DNA of 64,000 nt from Candidatus Saccharimonadota bacterium (GTDB lineage: Bacteria > Patescibacteriota > Saccharimonadia > Saccharimonadales > Saccharimonadaceae), in assembly GCA_024402895.1 (NCBI GenBank), contig JAKSSX010000004.1:1-64000 (forward strand), in the 5' to 3' direction. The first letter of the stretch is position 1; every line of letters begins with the position of its first letter. The translations under genes were made by a program, and so were the position numbers. Under the pieces are notes generated by a model. It saw nothing but the letters and a program-made list of their open reading frames with translations, was not told the DNA's origin and ran no database searches. Positions 33,577 through 45,473 of this stretch are shown here, one piece after another.

Positions 33577-33801
33577 ATGGCAAAATTCAGTGATTTCTAT
33601 AAAGAAAACGATAGCGATCAAATATGGTGGATAGATAATCTTGATACTATTGGTGAATATTTGTTTAGTTTCGACAAAAAGAAAATCTATAATTTATTTG
33701 CTGACTATCCGCACAATCTGACAAAAGAGCAAAAAGAAATATTTGATAAAGAAAATCCATACTGGGCAGAATTTTTCTCTGATAGAAGTAGTCGGCAATA
33801 A
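33577..33801 (+). CDS. Small DUF7675-like acidic protein
   Basis: A 74-residue acidic/aromatic protein: AKFSDFYKENDSDQIWWIDN, then a FSFDKKKIYNLFADYP segment and FDKENPYWAEFF. I recall this pattern from small stand-alone proteins annotated DUF7675, of unknown function. The ATG at 33577 is preferred to one six codons earlier because it begins the conserved part and lies shortly after a TTATCAT-like -10. Its 3' end is close to the Pif1-like gene promoter. Confidence 0.6.
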   Translation: MAKFSDFYKENDSDQIWWIDNLDTIGEYLFSFDKKKIYNLFADYPHNLTKEQKEIFDKENPYWAEFFSDRSSRQ

Positions 33802-33838
33802 AGCCGGGATTGATAGCTGCAGGAAGTATAATAAAAAC

Positions 33839-35158
33839 ATGGCAAAATGGCTAGAAAAAATTCTGAGCAATATTCCGAATCATAACGACGATATTGATAC
33901 TTCCGGCCTCACTAAGTTGCAGGCGCAGGCTTTGACTGCAATGGCGCAAGGTAAAAATGTTTTTCTTACTGGCGGTGCAGGTACCGGCAAGTCGCATGTC
34001 TTGAAAAGATTTCTAAAACTTCGCGAAAAAGGCCATTTTATTGTCGCTTGTGCGCCTACTGGCATTGCGGCGCTAAATCTCGAGTGGGGCGTAACGGTTC
34101 ATAAGGCCTTTAGCGTGCCAGTTGGTGAAATTGCCGATTATCGGCGCATAACCGAGGCTGCTTTTGGTCCAAAAAGTTACGTAAAGCGTGCCGATACAAT
34201 TGTGATTGATGAGATTTCTATGTGTCCAATCGATGTTTTCGATTACGCGATGGCATGGCTTCATGAAATCGAAGAAGAACGCGGTAGAGAATTCCAAATT
34301 ATTGTTTGCGGCGACTTCTTTCAGCTTCCGCCAGTCATGAGTGACGGCAAAATCGAGCTCCTAAGAAACGTATATGAAGATATTGAAAGCGGCTTCTGCT
34401 TTGAGTCGCATTATTGGCCGGAACTAAATTTTGAAACGTATAATTTAACCGAAGTTATTAGGCAAAAAGATCCTGAATTAATTGAGATGCTCAATCGCGC
34501 CAGAATCGGCGACACGAGCTGTCTTGATTACTTCAATAATATGGTCATTGATGAATTCTACGAACCGGGCGACGACGTAGTTTTGTCTGGCAGAAATAAT
34601 GCGGTAGATAAAATCAATAATGAACGTCTTGGCCTGATTGATTCTGAAGCGCAGACATATAATATGCAGGTTTACGGCGACGTTCCGCTTTCGCGCGTTA
34701 ATTTTGTTGATACTCTAACACTAAAAGTCGGCGCACGCGTGATGGCTATTACGAATGATAATGCTGAGTATGCTTACGTAAATGGCTCGATTGGTACTGT
34801 AACTTCGCTCCACGACGATCACGTTAGCGTGCGTTGGGATAACGGCGAAAAGAGTGATATATATGCCGAAGAAATTGAGGTCAAAGAGCCTTCCTATCGC
34901 AATGGCGAATTTACGGCATCTATCAAGGGCAGCTATGTCCAGATTCCATTGAAGCTATGCTATGCGATTACGATCCATAAAAGCCAAGGCCAAAGCATTG
35001 ATCGCTGCGTGATTTTCCCGAATAGTTTCGAAAAAGGTCAGCTCTATGTCGCGATGTCGCGTTGTACGAATGCGGAGCATCTTCATTTTGCGACACCAAT
35101 CAAAGAATCGGACTTGCGTGTTTCGCAGGCGGTTATTGATTTTTATGACTCACTATAA
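33839..35158 (+). CDS. Pif1/RecD-like helicase
   Basis: A 439-residue superfamily 1 helicase: Walker A GGAGTGKSH (motif I), APTGIAALN (Ia), IDEISM (II), GDFFQLPP (III), a LTEVIRQ segment (IV) and the C-terminal AITIHKSQGQS (V) with YVAMSRC (VI). These are Pif1-family motifs for 5'-3' DNA unwinding, for example through G-quadruplexes or at forks. The start at 33839 follows TATAAT (33827-33832) by six bases, so an in-frame start 32 codons upstream, inside the preceding gene, is rejected. Complete and intact. Confidence 0.92.
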   Translation: MAKWLEKILSNIPNHNDDIDTSGLTKLQAQALTAMAQGKNVFLTGGAGTGKSHVLKRFLKLREKGHFIVACAPTGIAALNLEWGVTVHKAFSVPVGEIADYRRITEAAFGPKSYVKRADTIVIDEISMCPIDVFDYAMAWLHEIEEERGREFQIIVCGDFFQLPPVMSDGKIELLRNVYEDIESGFCFESHYWPELNFETYNLTEVIRQKDPELIEMLNRARIGDTSCLDYFNNMVIDEFYEPGDDVVLSGRNNAVDKINNERLGLIDSEAQTYNMQVYGDVPLSRVNFVDTLTLKVGARVMAITNDNAEYAYVNGSIGTVTSLHDDHVSVRWDNGEKSDIYAEEIEVKEPSYRNGEFTASIKGSYVQIPLKLCYAITIHKSQGQSIDRCVIFPNSFEKGQLYVAMSRCTNAEHLHFATPIKESDLRVSQAVIDFYDSL

Positions 35159-35201
35159 TCTTAATGCTTGTGTATAATATAGAGAGAAATAAGGAAAAAA
35201 T

Positions 35202-36263
35202 ATGAACCAACATTCACGCTTTAATTTACCTATTTGTCTAGCCGTCGAGGATGATGCTTTTCGCCGTTCCGATGAAATCGTGCGTAGCTACATGCCGGAG
35301 TTGGTTGGTAATAAAACCCTTATTATTTCTGAGCCATTTTTGATTGAGACTTTTAATACTAAGATTCATGAAATTAGTGCAGATTTCAATAATGCGGAAA
35401 TCTATGCGATCAATAGTGCTAGCTTTGATGAGGCAGCGGTAATTGCAAAGAAAGTTTGCGTAGAAAACTTCAAAGTAATTATTGGTTTCGGCGGCGGCCG
35501 CGTGCTTGATACGGCAAAGTATGCAGCGCATATTAGCAAGGCTGCGTATATTTGCATGCCTACTTCGCTCAGTAGCGATTCTATTGCTTCGCCGCTAGCT
35601 GTTTTGGAAGTTCATGAAAAGACTCGCAAGACTTTCTCCTGTAAAATTCCGACTGCAATTATTATCGATACTGAAATGATCGCAAATGCTCCGCGCGAGC
35701 AAACTCTCGCCGGTATTGGCGATACACTCTCCAAGCATACCGCTTTGTATGACTGGAAGATTTCCGCACGCAAAACCGGCACCCATATCGAAGACTTTGC
35801 TTATGCGCTTAGTCGTATGAGTTTTGATTCTGTTTACCATTGTGATCAAAAAGATATGACTAGCAGGGTGTTTATTCGTATTCTTTCTCGCGCACTCGTA
35901 ATGGGCGGCCTTGCGATGGAAATTGCTGGTTCTTCGCGTCCATGTAGTGGTAGTGAGCACCTTTTTGCGCACGCGATTGAAGAATATTATCCAGATATTA
36001 AAATCTCTCACGGCATTGCAGTCGCGCTCGGAAGTATTGCAGCTTGTATTTTTCAAGGTCAGGACGAGACTGGTTTGATTGAATTCGCAAAAATGTATGG
36101 CATCGATATTAATCCAGAAAGCTATGGCATTGATAAAGATATGTTTGCTGATATTTGGGACAAAGCTCGTACGGTTCGTTCCGGTAGAATTACTATTCTT
36201 AGTGAGACCGAACTTAATAGGAACTGGCTCGATAGTATCTACGACAGAATGGCGAACGCGTAA
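35202..36263 (+). CDS. Glycerol-1-phosphate dehydrogenase-like (EgsA/AraM type)
   Basis: A 353-residue member of the iron-alcohol-dehydrogenase/G1PDH group. GFGGGRVLDTAKYAA forms the nucleotide loop, MPTSLSSDSIASPLAVL is characteristic of glycerol-1-phosphate dehydrogenases, and metal ligands appear in SGSEHLFAHAIEE and ISHGIAVALG. The reaction reduces dihydroxyacetone phosphate to sn-glycerol-1-phosphate, the archaeal lipid stereoisomer, also found in some bacteria. A HAD phosphatase starts at the last base of its stop, and a 2H protein follows, so the three form an operon. Substrate is inferred from the family. Confidence 0.85.
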   Translation: MNQHSRFNLPICLAVEDDAFRRSDEIVRSYMPELVGNKTLIISEPFLIETFNTKIHEISADFNNAEIYAINSASFDEAAVIAKKVCVENFKVIIGFGGGRVLDTAKYAAHISKAAYICMPTSLSSDSIASPLAVLEVHEKTRKTFSCKIPTAIIIDTEMIANAPREQTLAGIGDTLSKHTALYDWKISARKTGTHIEDFAYALSRMSFDSVYHCDQKDMTSRVFIRILSRALVMGGLAMEIAGSSRPCSGSEHLFAHAIEEYYPDIKISHGIAVALGSIAACIFQGQDETGLIEFAKMYGIDINPESYGIDKDMFADIWDKARTVRSGRITILSETELNRNWLDSIYDRMANA

Positions 36264-36901
36264 TGAAAACTGGTTTAATTTTCGACATGGATGGTACGCT
36301 TTGGAATCCTTCCGAAGCTGCCGCGAAATCCTGGAGTGAAAAAGTCCGCCAGCTTGGTTATAATCGCCCGGATATTACTAAGGAAGATTTTATGGGCATT
36401 ATGGGCGCTACGATGGATAAGGTTGCTGAAGCATTTTTTGGCGACCTTCCCGAAGAGGAGCGTTTGAATTTACTTAGCGAATGTGGCAAGCATGAAAACG
36501 AATATCTCAGAACTCATGACGGCGGCGCATATCCGGAATTGAAAGAGACTCTTGATGTTTTGTCTCAGAAATATGACTTATTTATCGTCAGCAACTGCCA
36601 AAGTGGTTACATTGAGGCCTTCCTCGAATTCAATAATTATGGCGATTATTTCAAAGATATTGCTTGCTATGGCGATAATCTAAAAGTAAAAAGCGAAAAC
36701 ATCGCGCTAATTGTCGAACGTAACGGCATTGAGAATGCGTATTATATTGGCGACGTTCAAGGTGATTATGATTCCTCGAAAGCGGCTGGCGTAAAATTCA
36801 TTCACGCAGCCTATGGCTTCGGCGAAATCGATGATGTCGTTCCGAAAATCGATAAAATCAGTGATCTTCCAGCGCTAATGGAAAATATTTTGAATGTATA
36901 A
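36263..36901 (+). CDS. HAD superfamily phosphatase
   Basis: A 212-residue HAD hydrolase: nucleophile motif FDMDGTLW, motif II IVSNCQ, Lys near VKSEN and motif IV YIGDVQGDYDSSKAAG. The cap domain is the helical phosphoglycolate-phosphatase type. It is read from a start overlapping the dehydrogenase stop (TAATG), which makes a polyol phosphate a reasonable guess as substrate, though not shown. Confidence 0.9.
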   Translation: MKTGLIFDMDGTLWNPSEAAAKSWSEKVRQLGYNRPDITKEDFMGIMGATMDKVAEAFFGDLPEEERLNLLSECGKHENEYLRTHDGGAYPELKETLDVLSQKYDLFIVSNCQSGYIEAFLEFNNYGDYFKDIACYGDNLKVKSENIALIVERNGIENAYYIGDVQGDYDSSKAAGVKFIHAAYGFGEIDDVVPKIDKISDLPALMENILNV

Positions 36902-37307
36902 TAAAGCAAAAAGAATTATTTATACGGGATTATTTATTGAGAAAAATTCTTTTTATAATCTTTTTCCGGCGAAACTTGCGAAAGAAATAGAATATCCACA
37001 CGTGACGGTTTTCTTCAAGCCAAAAGGTAGTGAAGTGCATCAAGAATTGTTTGGCGAAAAAGCGACGATTACCGTGACCGGCTATGGTTGCGACGAGAAG
37101 AACGAGGGCTTTTCTGTTAAAATTAATGCGCAAAATCCAGAGCTACAAAAGCTTTGTGACGGCATTTTAGTTCCACATATTACGATTTCCGTAAGCGAAG
37201 ACGGCAAGCCTGTTGATACGGGCAAACTCGAGTTTGAAACAAGGGAACAAGTTAGCATTGAGGCAACTTTTGGTGCCTTTACGACTGGCGGCCTAATTTT
37301 GCGCTAA
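36894..37307 (+). CDS. 2H phosphoesterase-like protein
   Basis: A 137-residue protein with two HxT/S motifs, YPHVTVFFKP (about 36-45) and VPHITISVSE (about 93-102), the pair that defines the 2H phosphoesterase superfamily (cyclic phosphodiesterases and RNA ligase-associated enzymes). The spacing, about 57 residues, fits. The start overlaps the HAD gene by eight bases. The partner genes do not reveal its substrate; RNA 2',3'-cyclic phosphate is a family possibility. Confidence 0.7.
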   Translation: MYNKAKRIIYTGLFIEKNSFYNLFPAKLAKEIEYPHVTVFFKPKGSEVHQELFGEKATITVTGYGCDEKNEGFSVKINAQNPELQKLCDGILVPHITISVSEDGKPVDTGKLEFETREQVSIEATFGAFTTGGLILR

Positions 37308-37387
37308 CTTTACAAAATAGCGTAAGTATGATATAATAAAAAAATATGGCCTTTCGGGGCCAAATTTGTACCTTGGAGGAAAAGATA

Positions 37388-37822
37388 ATGGATAATCCGA
37401 ATTTATTTACTATCCACATTACGATTGGCGAGGAGATTGTAAAATTCTTCCCGAAAGAATCGATTGTAGCGATAGGCTTTACGGAATTTGATGATCAGGG
37501 AGACCCACAGCAGCCAGCGGGCATAATTTACGACAAGGAAGAGAATGGCGACCCCGACGAAAGATCATTTAGTCGCGTTGGCAGTGTAATACTCTCGACG
37601 AAACGTGGTTGTGCTCCTGAAAGCGATATTCCAGCGTTGACTTTGGAGATTAAGAATTCGGACGGTGATGTATATGGTCTCATTTCGGTTCTGGTTTACG
37701 CAGATCACTTTGGCGAAGCGGATACTGGTGTTCCTGAATGCGAAATCAGGGAGCATGTTTTAACTTACCTGAAGAGTGAAGGAGTCAGAGTAGGCGAAGT
37801 CTACGGAAATCTCTATTATTAA
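37388..37822 (+). CDS. Unknown acidic protein with strong ribosome site
   Basis: A 144-residue acidic beta-rich protein (IVAIGFTEFDD, VGSVILST, YGLISVLVYADHFGEAD) that I do not recognise. TATAAT (37332-37337) lies eight bases before an ATG at 37346, which would give a leaderless start 14 codons earlier, but TTGGAGG (37373-37379) lies eight bases before the ATG at 37388, and a GGCC/GGCC hairpin lies between. I prefer 37388; the two starts cannot be separated by sequence alone. A perfect terminator follows. No membrane or signal segment. Confidence 0.7.
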   Translation: MDNPNLFTIHITIGEEIVKFFPKESIVAIGFTEFDDQGDPQQPAGIIYDKEENGDPDERSFSRVGSVILSTKRGCAPESDIPALTLEIKNSDGDVYGLISVLVYADHFGEADTGVPECEIREHVLTYLKSEGVRVGEVYGNLYY

Positions 37823-37826
37823 TTCG

Positions 37827-37858
37827 AGCCCCAGATTCTACTCTGGGGCATTTTTTAT
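37827..37858 (+). terminator. Terminator
   Basis: GCCCCAGA pairs with TCTGGGGC around TTCTAC, with a T-run, directly upstream of the htpX promoter. Confidence 0.9.
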
Positions 37859-37879
37859 TGAGCGTGCTATAATAAAGAT

Positions 37880-38744
37880 ATGGCAATTTCCATGCGCAAA
37901 CAAATCGCGCGGAACAGACGCAATACTATTCTTATTATCTTAGTTTTTGTGGTTTTTATTTCATTGCTTGGTGGCCTTTTTGCGTGGCTCTATAATGACA
38001 TTACTGTTTTATGGGTTAGTGCGATTATTTCCGGTGTTTATGCTTTGATTCAGTATTTCTTAGCTGATAAGCTGGCAATTTTAGGTACTGGCGCACGCCA
38101 AATTGAGAAGGTAGAGAACCCTCGTTATTACAAAATTATCGAAGGTTTAGCAGAAGATGCAAAACTTCCAATGCCAAAGGTGTATATTATTGACGATCCA
38201 GCACCAAATGCGTTCGCAACCGGTCGCGACCCGCAGCATGCTTGCGTTGCGGCAACTACTGGTTTGCTAGAAATTATGGACGACAAAGAACTTCGTGCTG
38301 TTATGGGACATGAAATGTCTCACGTAAAGAATTATGACATTCGTGTTAGCTTGATTACGTTTGGTTTAGCCTCTATTGTCGGTTTAATTTCCGACATGGG
38401 GCTCCGCATGCTCTTCTGGAGTGATCGCGACGAGGAGGATAACTCTCCGGTTGGCGTTCTATTTGCGCTAATTACGATGATTCTTGCGCCAATTGTCGCA
38501 ACGATGATTCAGTTAGCGGTCTCGCGTCAACGCGAATACCTTGCGGACGCGTCGTCTGCTTCGTTAACCGATACGGACGACATGATAAATGCGCTTCGAA
38601 AGCTCGACACGCATAGTCGACCGATGCGTCAGCAAAACGTTGCCGCGGAAGCCCTCTTCATAGCAGAGCCGTTAAAGAAATCCGTTATCAGTAAATTATT
38701 CTCAACTCATCCACCACTAGAATCGCGCATAGAAAGGCTAGAAA

Positions 38745-38758
<14 letters not shown>
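37880..38758 (+). CDS. htpX: HtpX membrane zinc protease
   Basis: A 292-residue M48 protease: two N-terminal helices (about 17-37 and 41-62), PNAFATGR, the zinc motif HEMSH (His144, Glu145, His148), a further pair of helices (about 155-170, 192-212) and the third ligand region REYLADA. It removes damaged membrane proteins. TATAAT (37868-37873) ends six bases before the ATG. It overlaps the next membrane-protein gene by 14 bases. Confidence 0.95.
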
Positions 38759-41790
<3,032 letters not shown>

Positions 41791-41817
41791 TTAGCACTCT
41801 TGCATTTCGAGTGCTAG
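41791..41817 (+). promoter_or_regulatory. CIRCE operator upstream of clpC (HrcA site)
   Basis: TTAGCACTC (41791-41799), nine bases, GAGTGCTAG (41809-41817): the CIRCE inverted repeat with one mismatch. The spacer begins TTGCAT (41800-41805), which is 17 bases before TATAAT (41823-41828), so the -35 box sits in the loop of the operator. HrcA binding would block RNA polymerase and release under heat or misfolding stress. The operator starts directly after the ligA stop. Confidence 0.93.
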
Positions 41818-41835
41818 TTGCCTATAATAGTGTCT

Positions 41836-44310
41836 ATGGTAGACGAATTCAGTGAAATTATGAATCATCTCAGCGAAAATGCACGCTTTGCGTTGCAGAA
41901 AGCTGACTTTTATTCAAAACGTTACAATCAAGGTTACATGGGTACCGAGCATCTTTTGATGGGTATTATGGCGCAGGATACTTCAACTGGCGCAAAAATC
42001 CTATCAAACGAGGGCATTGATCTCGATCAAATCGAGCGCGCACAGGGCAAGCCTGCTGCGGACGTTCCAGCTGCGCCTATGGCTATGATGTCTCTTTCTG
42101 AGGCTACTGTTTTGACTTTGCGCATGTCTCTAAATTTTGCTCGCGAAAACGGTCTAGATATTGTTGGCACGGAGCATATCGTCTACTCGCTCTTGCGCCA
42201 GCCAAATTCTCGTGCGAGCGTCTTATTAAATCAGCTTCATGCTGACCTAGATAAAATTGCTAGCGATATTGAAGATTTAATTGAAAAGCAGGCCGACGAA
42301 GCTAAGCTTGAAAAACAGAAACGCAAGGCTGGTAAGCGCGCTTCATTCCGCTGGCTTACAAAGTATGGCGTAGATTTGATTGAAGAAGCAAAGCTCGGCA
42401 AACTCGATACTGTAATTGGCCGTGATCAAGAAATTGAACGTGCGGTTACGGTCCTTTGTCGCCGCACAAAATCTAACCCAGTCCTCATTGGCGAGGCTGG
42501 CGTTGGTAAAACTGCTATCGTTGAAGGTCTTGCGATGCGCATTGCAAAGAATGATGTCCCTGGCGCACTTATCGGCAAGCGTATCTTCCAGGTCGACCTA
42601 AGTTCTGTCGTTGCTGGCACTAAATTTCGTGGTGAATTTGAGGAACGCATTAAAGGTATTATTGATGAAGCGGTTAGTGACGACAGTGTAATCCTATTTA
42701 TCGATGAGTTGCATCTTCTTTCTGGCGCTGGTAGCTCCGAAGGCAGCATGGATGCGGCGAATATTTTGAAGCCTGCACTTGCTCGCAATAGTCTAAAATT
42801 AATCGGCGCAACCACGCTTGATGAATATCGCAAAAATATCGAGAAGGATAAAGCACTTGCTCGTCGCTTCCAGACCGTTATGGTTAATGAACCATCTCCA
42901 ACTATTACACTTCGCATTTTAAAGGGCATTAAAAAACACTACGAAGACCATCATCAAGTTAAGATTTCTGACGAAATTCTCGAAGAAGCAATCAATCTTT
43001 CTGAGCGCTATATTTCTGACCGTTTTATGCCGGACAAAGTTATTGATGTTATCGATGAAGCTAGTGCAATCGCACGTGTTTCGCTCGATAAAGCTGGCGC
43101 AAGTATCTACAAGAAAAACAAAATCGAACTTGCTGATTTGCAGCAGAAAATTGAAGACGCTGCTGAGAGCGAAAACTACGAAAAAGCTGCAGAATTTAAG
43201 ACTCGCGCTGCTCAGTTGGAAGCTGAAATTAAGAAGCTCGAAAAGAGCAACAAAGACATCGACGCTGCGCCTGCTGTTACGAGTGAAAATCTCGCAAGCG
43301 CAATTAGTTTGAAGACCGGTATTCCGGTTAGTCGCGTTCGTGGTTCCGAACAAGAGCTTTTAATGAACCTTGAAAAGCATCTTCAAAAAGATATTATTGG
43401 CCAGGATGTTGCGATTAAGGTGACTTCAAAAGCCATTCGCCGCGGTCGTTCCGGCATTGCAAATATTCATCGTCCAATCGGCTCATTTATCTTCATGGGT
43501 CCAACTGGCGTTGGTAAAACTGAGCTCGCAAAAACTATTGCACGCGAAGTATTTGGCGGCGATGATTCTTTGATTAAAATCGATATGTCCGAATTTGGCG
43601 AAAAGCACAATGTTTCTCGTCTCGTTGGCGCGCCAGCTGGTTATGTCGGCTATGATGATGGCGGTAAGCTTACTGAACAGATTCGTCGTCGTCCATATTC
43701 TGTAGTTTTGTTTGATGAGATCGAAAAAGCACATCCAGATGTCTTTAATATCCTTCTTCAGATTCTCGAAGATGGCACTTTGACTGATGGTCAGGGTACG
43801 AAAGTTAAGTTTAATAACTCGATTATTATTCTAACTAGCAACCTTGGCGCAGAAGACATGTATCGCGAAGCAGAAATGGGCTTTGCTGCAAAGAATAAGA
43901 AAGACAAGAAGGCTCTCGAAGCTGAGCATGAGGCAAACGAAGCTGCTGCTATGAAGGCTCTTCGCAAGTTAATGCGTCCAGAACTCGTAAACCGTTTTGA
44001 TGCAATCGTTACGTTTGGCGCACTCAGCGAAAAGAATGTTGAAACTATTTTCAATAACATGATTGCGGACTTGAAGAAGCGTCTCGCAACTAAGTCTATT
44101 GGTCTAGAAATTACTCCAGCCGCAAAGAAGCAGCTTATCGAGAAGGGCTATGATGCAAAGAATGGCGCACGTCCACTCCGCCGTACAATTGAAGATGAAG
44201 TTGAAACTTTGCTTGCAGATAATATTCTTTCCGGAGTCCTTGATAAGGGGGATATCGCTAAAATCGACTTTAAGAAAGATACATTTACTCTAGTTAAGAC
44301 GCGCGAATAA
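41836..44310 (+). CDS. clpC: ClpC-type AAA+ unfoldase
   Basis: An 824-residue Clp ATPase: N domain (about 1-150, two repeats with MGTEHLLMGI and VGTEHIVYSL), first AAA+ with GEAGVGKTA (about 218), a UVR-type middle segment (about 431-470, SENYEKAAEFKTRAA), second AAA+ with GPTGVGKTE (about 554) and C-terminal D2 small domain. The UVR motif marks ClpC instead of ClpA or ClpB. It feeds unfolded proteins to ClpP. The start at 41836 is seven bases after the -10 box, so the mRNA is leaderless. CIRCE control is shared with clpP. Confidence 0.95.
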   Translation: MVDEFSEIMNHLSENARFALQKADFYSKRYNQGYMGTEHLLMGIMAQDTSTGAKILSNEGIDLDQIERAQGKPAADVPAAPMAMMSLSEATVLTLRMSLNFARENGLDIVGTEHIVYSLLRQPNSRASVLLNQLHADLDKIASDIEDLIEKQADEAKLEKQKRKAGKRASFRWLTKYGVDLIEEAKLGKLDTVIGRDQEIERAVTVLCRRTKSNPVLIGEAGVGKTAIVEGLAMRIAKNDVPGALIGKRIFQVDLSSVVAGTKFRGEFEERIKGIIDEAVSDDSVILFIDELHLLSGAGSSEGSMDAANILKPALARNSLKLIGATTLDEYRKNIEKDKALARRFQTVMVNEPSPTITLRILKGIKKHYEDHHQVKISDEILEEAINLSERYISDRFMPDKVIDVIDEASAIARVSLDKAGASIYKKNKIELADLQQKIEDAAESENYEKAAEFKTRAAQLEAEIKKLEKSNKDIDAAPAVTSENLASAISLKTGIPVSRVRGSEQELLMNLEKHLQKDIIGQDVAIKVTSKAIRRGRSGIANIHRPIGSFIFMGPTGVGKTELAKTIAREVFGGDDSLIKIDMSEFGEKHNVSRLVGAPAGYVGYDDGGKLTEQIRRRPYSVVLFDEIEKAHPDVFNILLQILEDGTLTDGQGTKVKFNNSIIILTSNLGAEDMYREAEMGFAAKNKKDKKALEAEHEANEAAAMKALRKLMRPELVNRFDAIVTFGALSEKNVETIFNNMIADLKKRLATKSIGLEITPAAKKQLIEKGYDAKNGARPLRRTIEDEVETLLADNILSGVLDKGDIAKIDFKKDTFTLVKTRE

Positions 44311-44334
44311 AGCGTTTATGCTAAAATTAGCTTA

Positions 44335-45432
44335 ATGGATCAAAAAGATCAGGCTAATATTACTGAAACTGAAAATGGCATTGTTTTTGCTGAGCCGATA
44401 ACTGAAGAAAAGCAGCAGGAACAACCAAAACACAAAAAGAATGAGTCTAAAATTGTTAGTCTCATTCTAGCCATAATGTTCGCATTTTTAGCTGGTTTTG
44501 CGGCTTCGCAAATAGATTTTACTGCCGTTTCAGATTCCATTGCTGGCAGCAATTGCGAAATCAAAGGCGAGCTTGCTGATTTTGTTGACCAACTCAAGCT
44601 AACAAAAGATGGTATGCGTGTCCTAAAAGCGTCTTGTCCACAAATTCAACAAAAAGATGTATTTAATGAGAACTGCTCTAACACCGGTATTTCAAATGCA
44701 ATTGTTCTCGGTTGCTATGGCGCAAAAAAGGACAAAATCTACGTCTATGAAATCAAGGACGAAAATCTAAAGGCCGTTGGAAAGTCGGTCTTAGCTCACG
44801 AATTGTTGCATGCAATTTGGGCGCGTGCTAGTGGCAGCGAAAAACGCAAGTTGGAGGCTGACCTGGATAAAATCTACGACGAAAATGAAGAGGTTCGTAA
44901 GAGCATGTCTATTTATTCGAATGAAAAAGATGCGAGCGAGCTACATTCTGTTATTGGTCAGTCAGTTAGCGAAGATAAAATGACAGAACAACTACGAGCG
45001 CATTATGCGAAGTATTTTAGTGATCATAGTGTAATTATTGGTTTTTACGATCAATATTATTCACTATTCGGCGGCATGCAGCAACGTATTAATGAGCTAA
45101 AAGAAAAGATTGAAATTGAGATGGCTGCAAGCAACGAAGAAGTAGCGAAGCACAACAGTGCTACGGCGACCTTTAAGGCGGACGTGGATTCATTCAACGC
45201 CTGCGCAAGAACTAGGGGTTGTTTTAAGACGCAAGAAGCGTTTGATGCGGAATATAACTCCTTGAATCAACGTCGCGAGCAATTAGCGACAGATCAGCAA
45301 GAATTGGCAAAGAAAAGAAAAGAAATTAATGCATTGATTTCTGAGTATAACGAGAAAGTTGCTAATCTAAATAAGATTCAAAACAGCATAAATAGCAAAT
45401 ACGAGCCAGTCGAAGATTTAGAAACAAACTAG
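44335..45432 (+). CDS. Membrane-anchored putative zinc metalloprotease with coiled coils
   Basis: A 365-residue protein with a cytoplasmic charged N-terminus, one helix (about 39-60), an external domain containing VLAHELLHAIWARA (HExxH: His155, Glu156, His159) and a C-terminal coiled-coil half (about 240-355, RINELKEKIEIEM and NSLNQRREQLATDQQELAKK). Four or more Cys lie in the external part. The zinc motif supports a protease, but the third ligand is not clear. TAAAAT (44322-44327) gives its own leaderless promoter. It lies between clpC and clpP, and the clpP CIRCE overlaps its stop. I do not recognise the family. Confidence 0.75.
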   Translation: MDQKDQANITETENGIVFAEPITEEKQQEQPKHKKNESKIVSLILAIMFAFLAGFAASQIDFTAVSDSIAGSNCEIKGELADFVDQLKLTKDGMRVLKASCPQIQQKDVFNENCSNTGISNAIVLGCYGAKKDKIYVYEIKDENLKAVGKSVLAHELLHAIWARASGSEKRKLEADLDKIYDENEEVRKSMSIYSNEKDASELHSVIGQSVSEDKMTEQLRAHYAKYFSDHSVIIGFYDQYYSLFGGMQQRINELKEKIEIEMAASNEEVAKHNSATATFKADVDSFNACARTRGCFKTQEAFDAEYNSLNQRREQLATDQQELAKKRKEINALISEYNEKVANLNKIQNSINSKYEPVEDLETN

Positions 45433-45455
45433 CACTCTTGCATTTCGAGTGCTAG
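45429..45455 (+). promoter_or_regulatory. CIRCE operator upstream of clpP (HrcA site)
   Basis: CTAGCACTC (45429-45437), nine bases TTGCATTTC, GAGTGCTAG (45447-45455): a perfect nine-base inverted repeat with the same spacer as the clpC site. TTGCAT (45438-45443) is 18 bases before TATAAT (45462-45467). It overlaps the stop codon of the upstream metalloprotease gene. Confidence 0.95.
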
Positions 45456-45473
45456 ATATTCTATAATGGAACT

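Noticed and set aside
42426-42929. Long open frames on the minus strand opposite clpC, pnp (50180-50641) and other core genes
   Set aside because: They have no promoter, ribosome site or recognisable domain and mirror the codon pattern of well-identified genes on the other strand.
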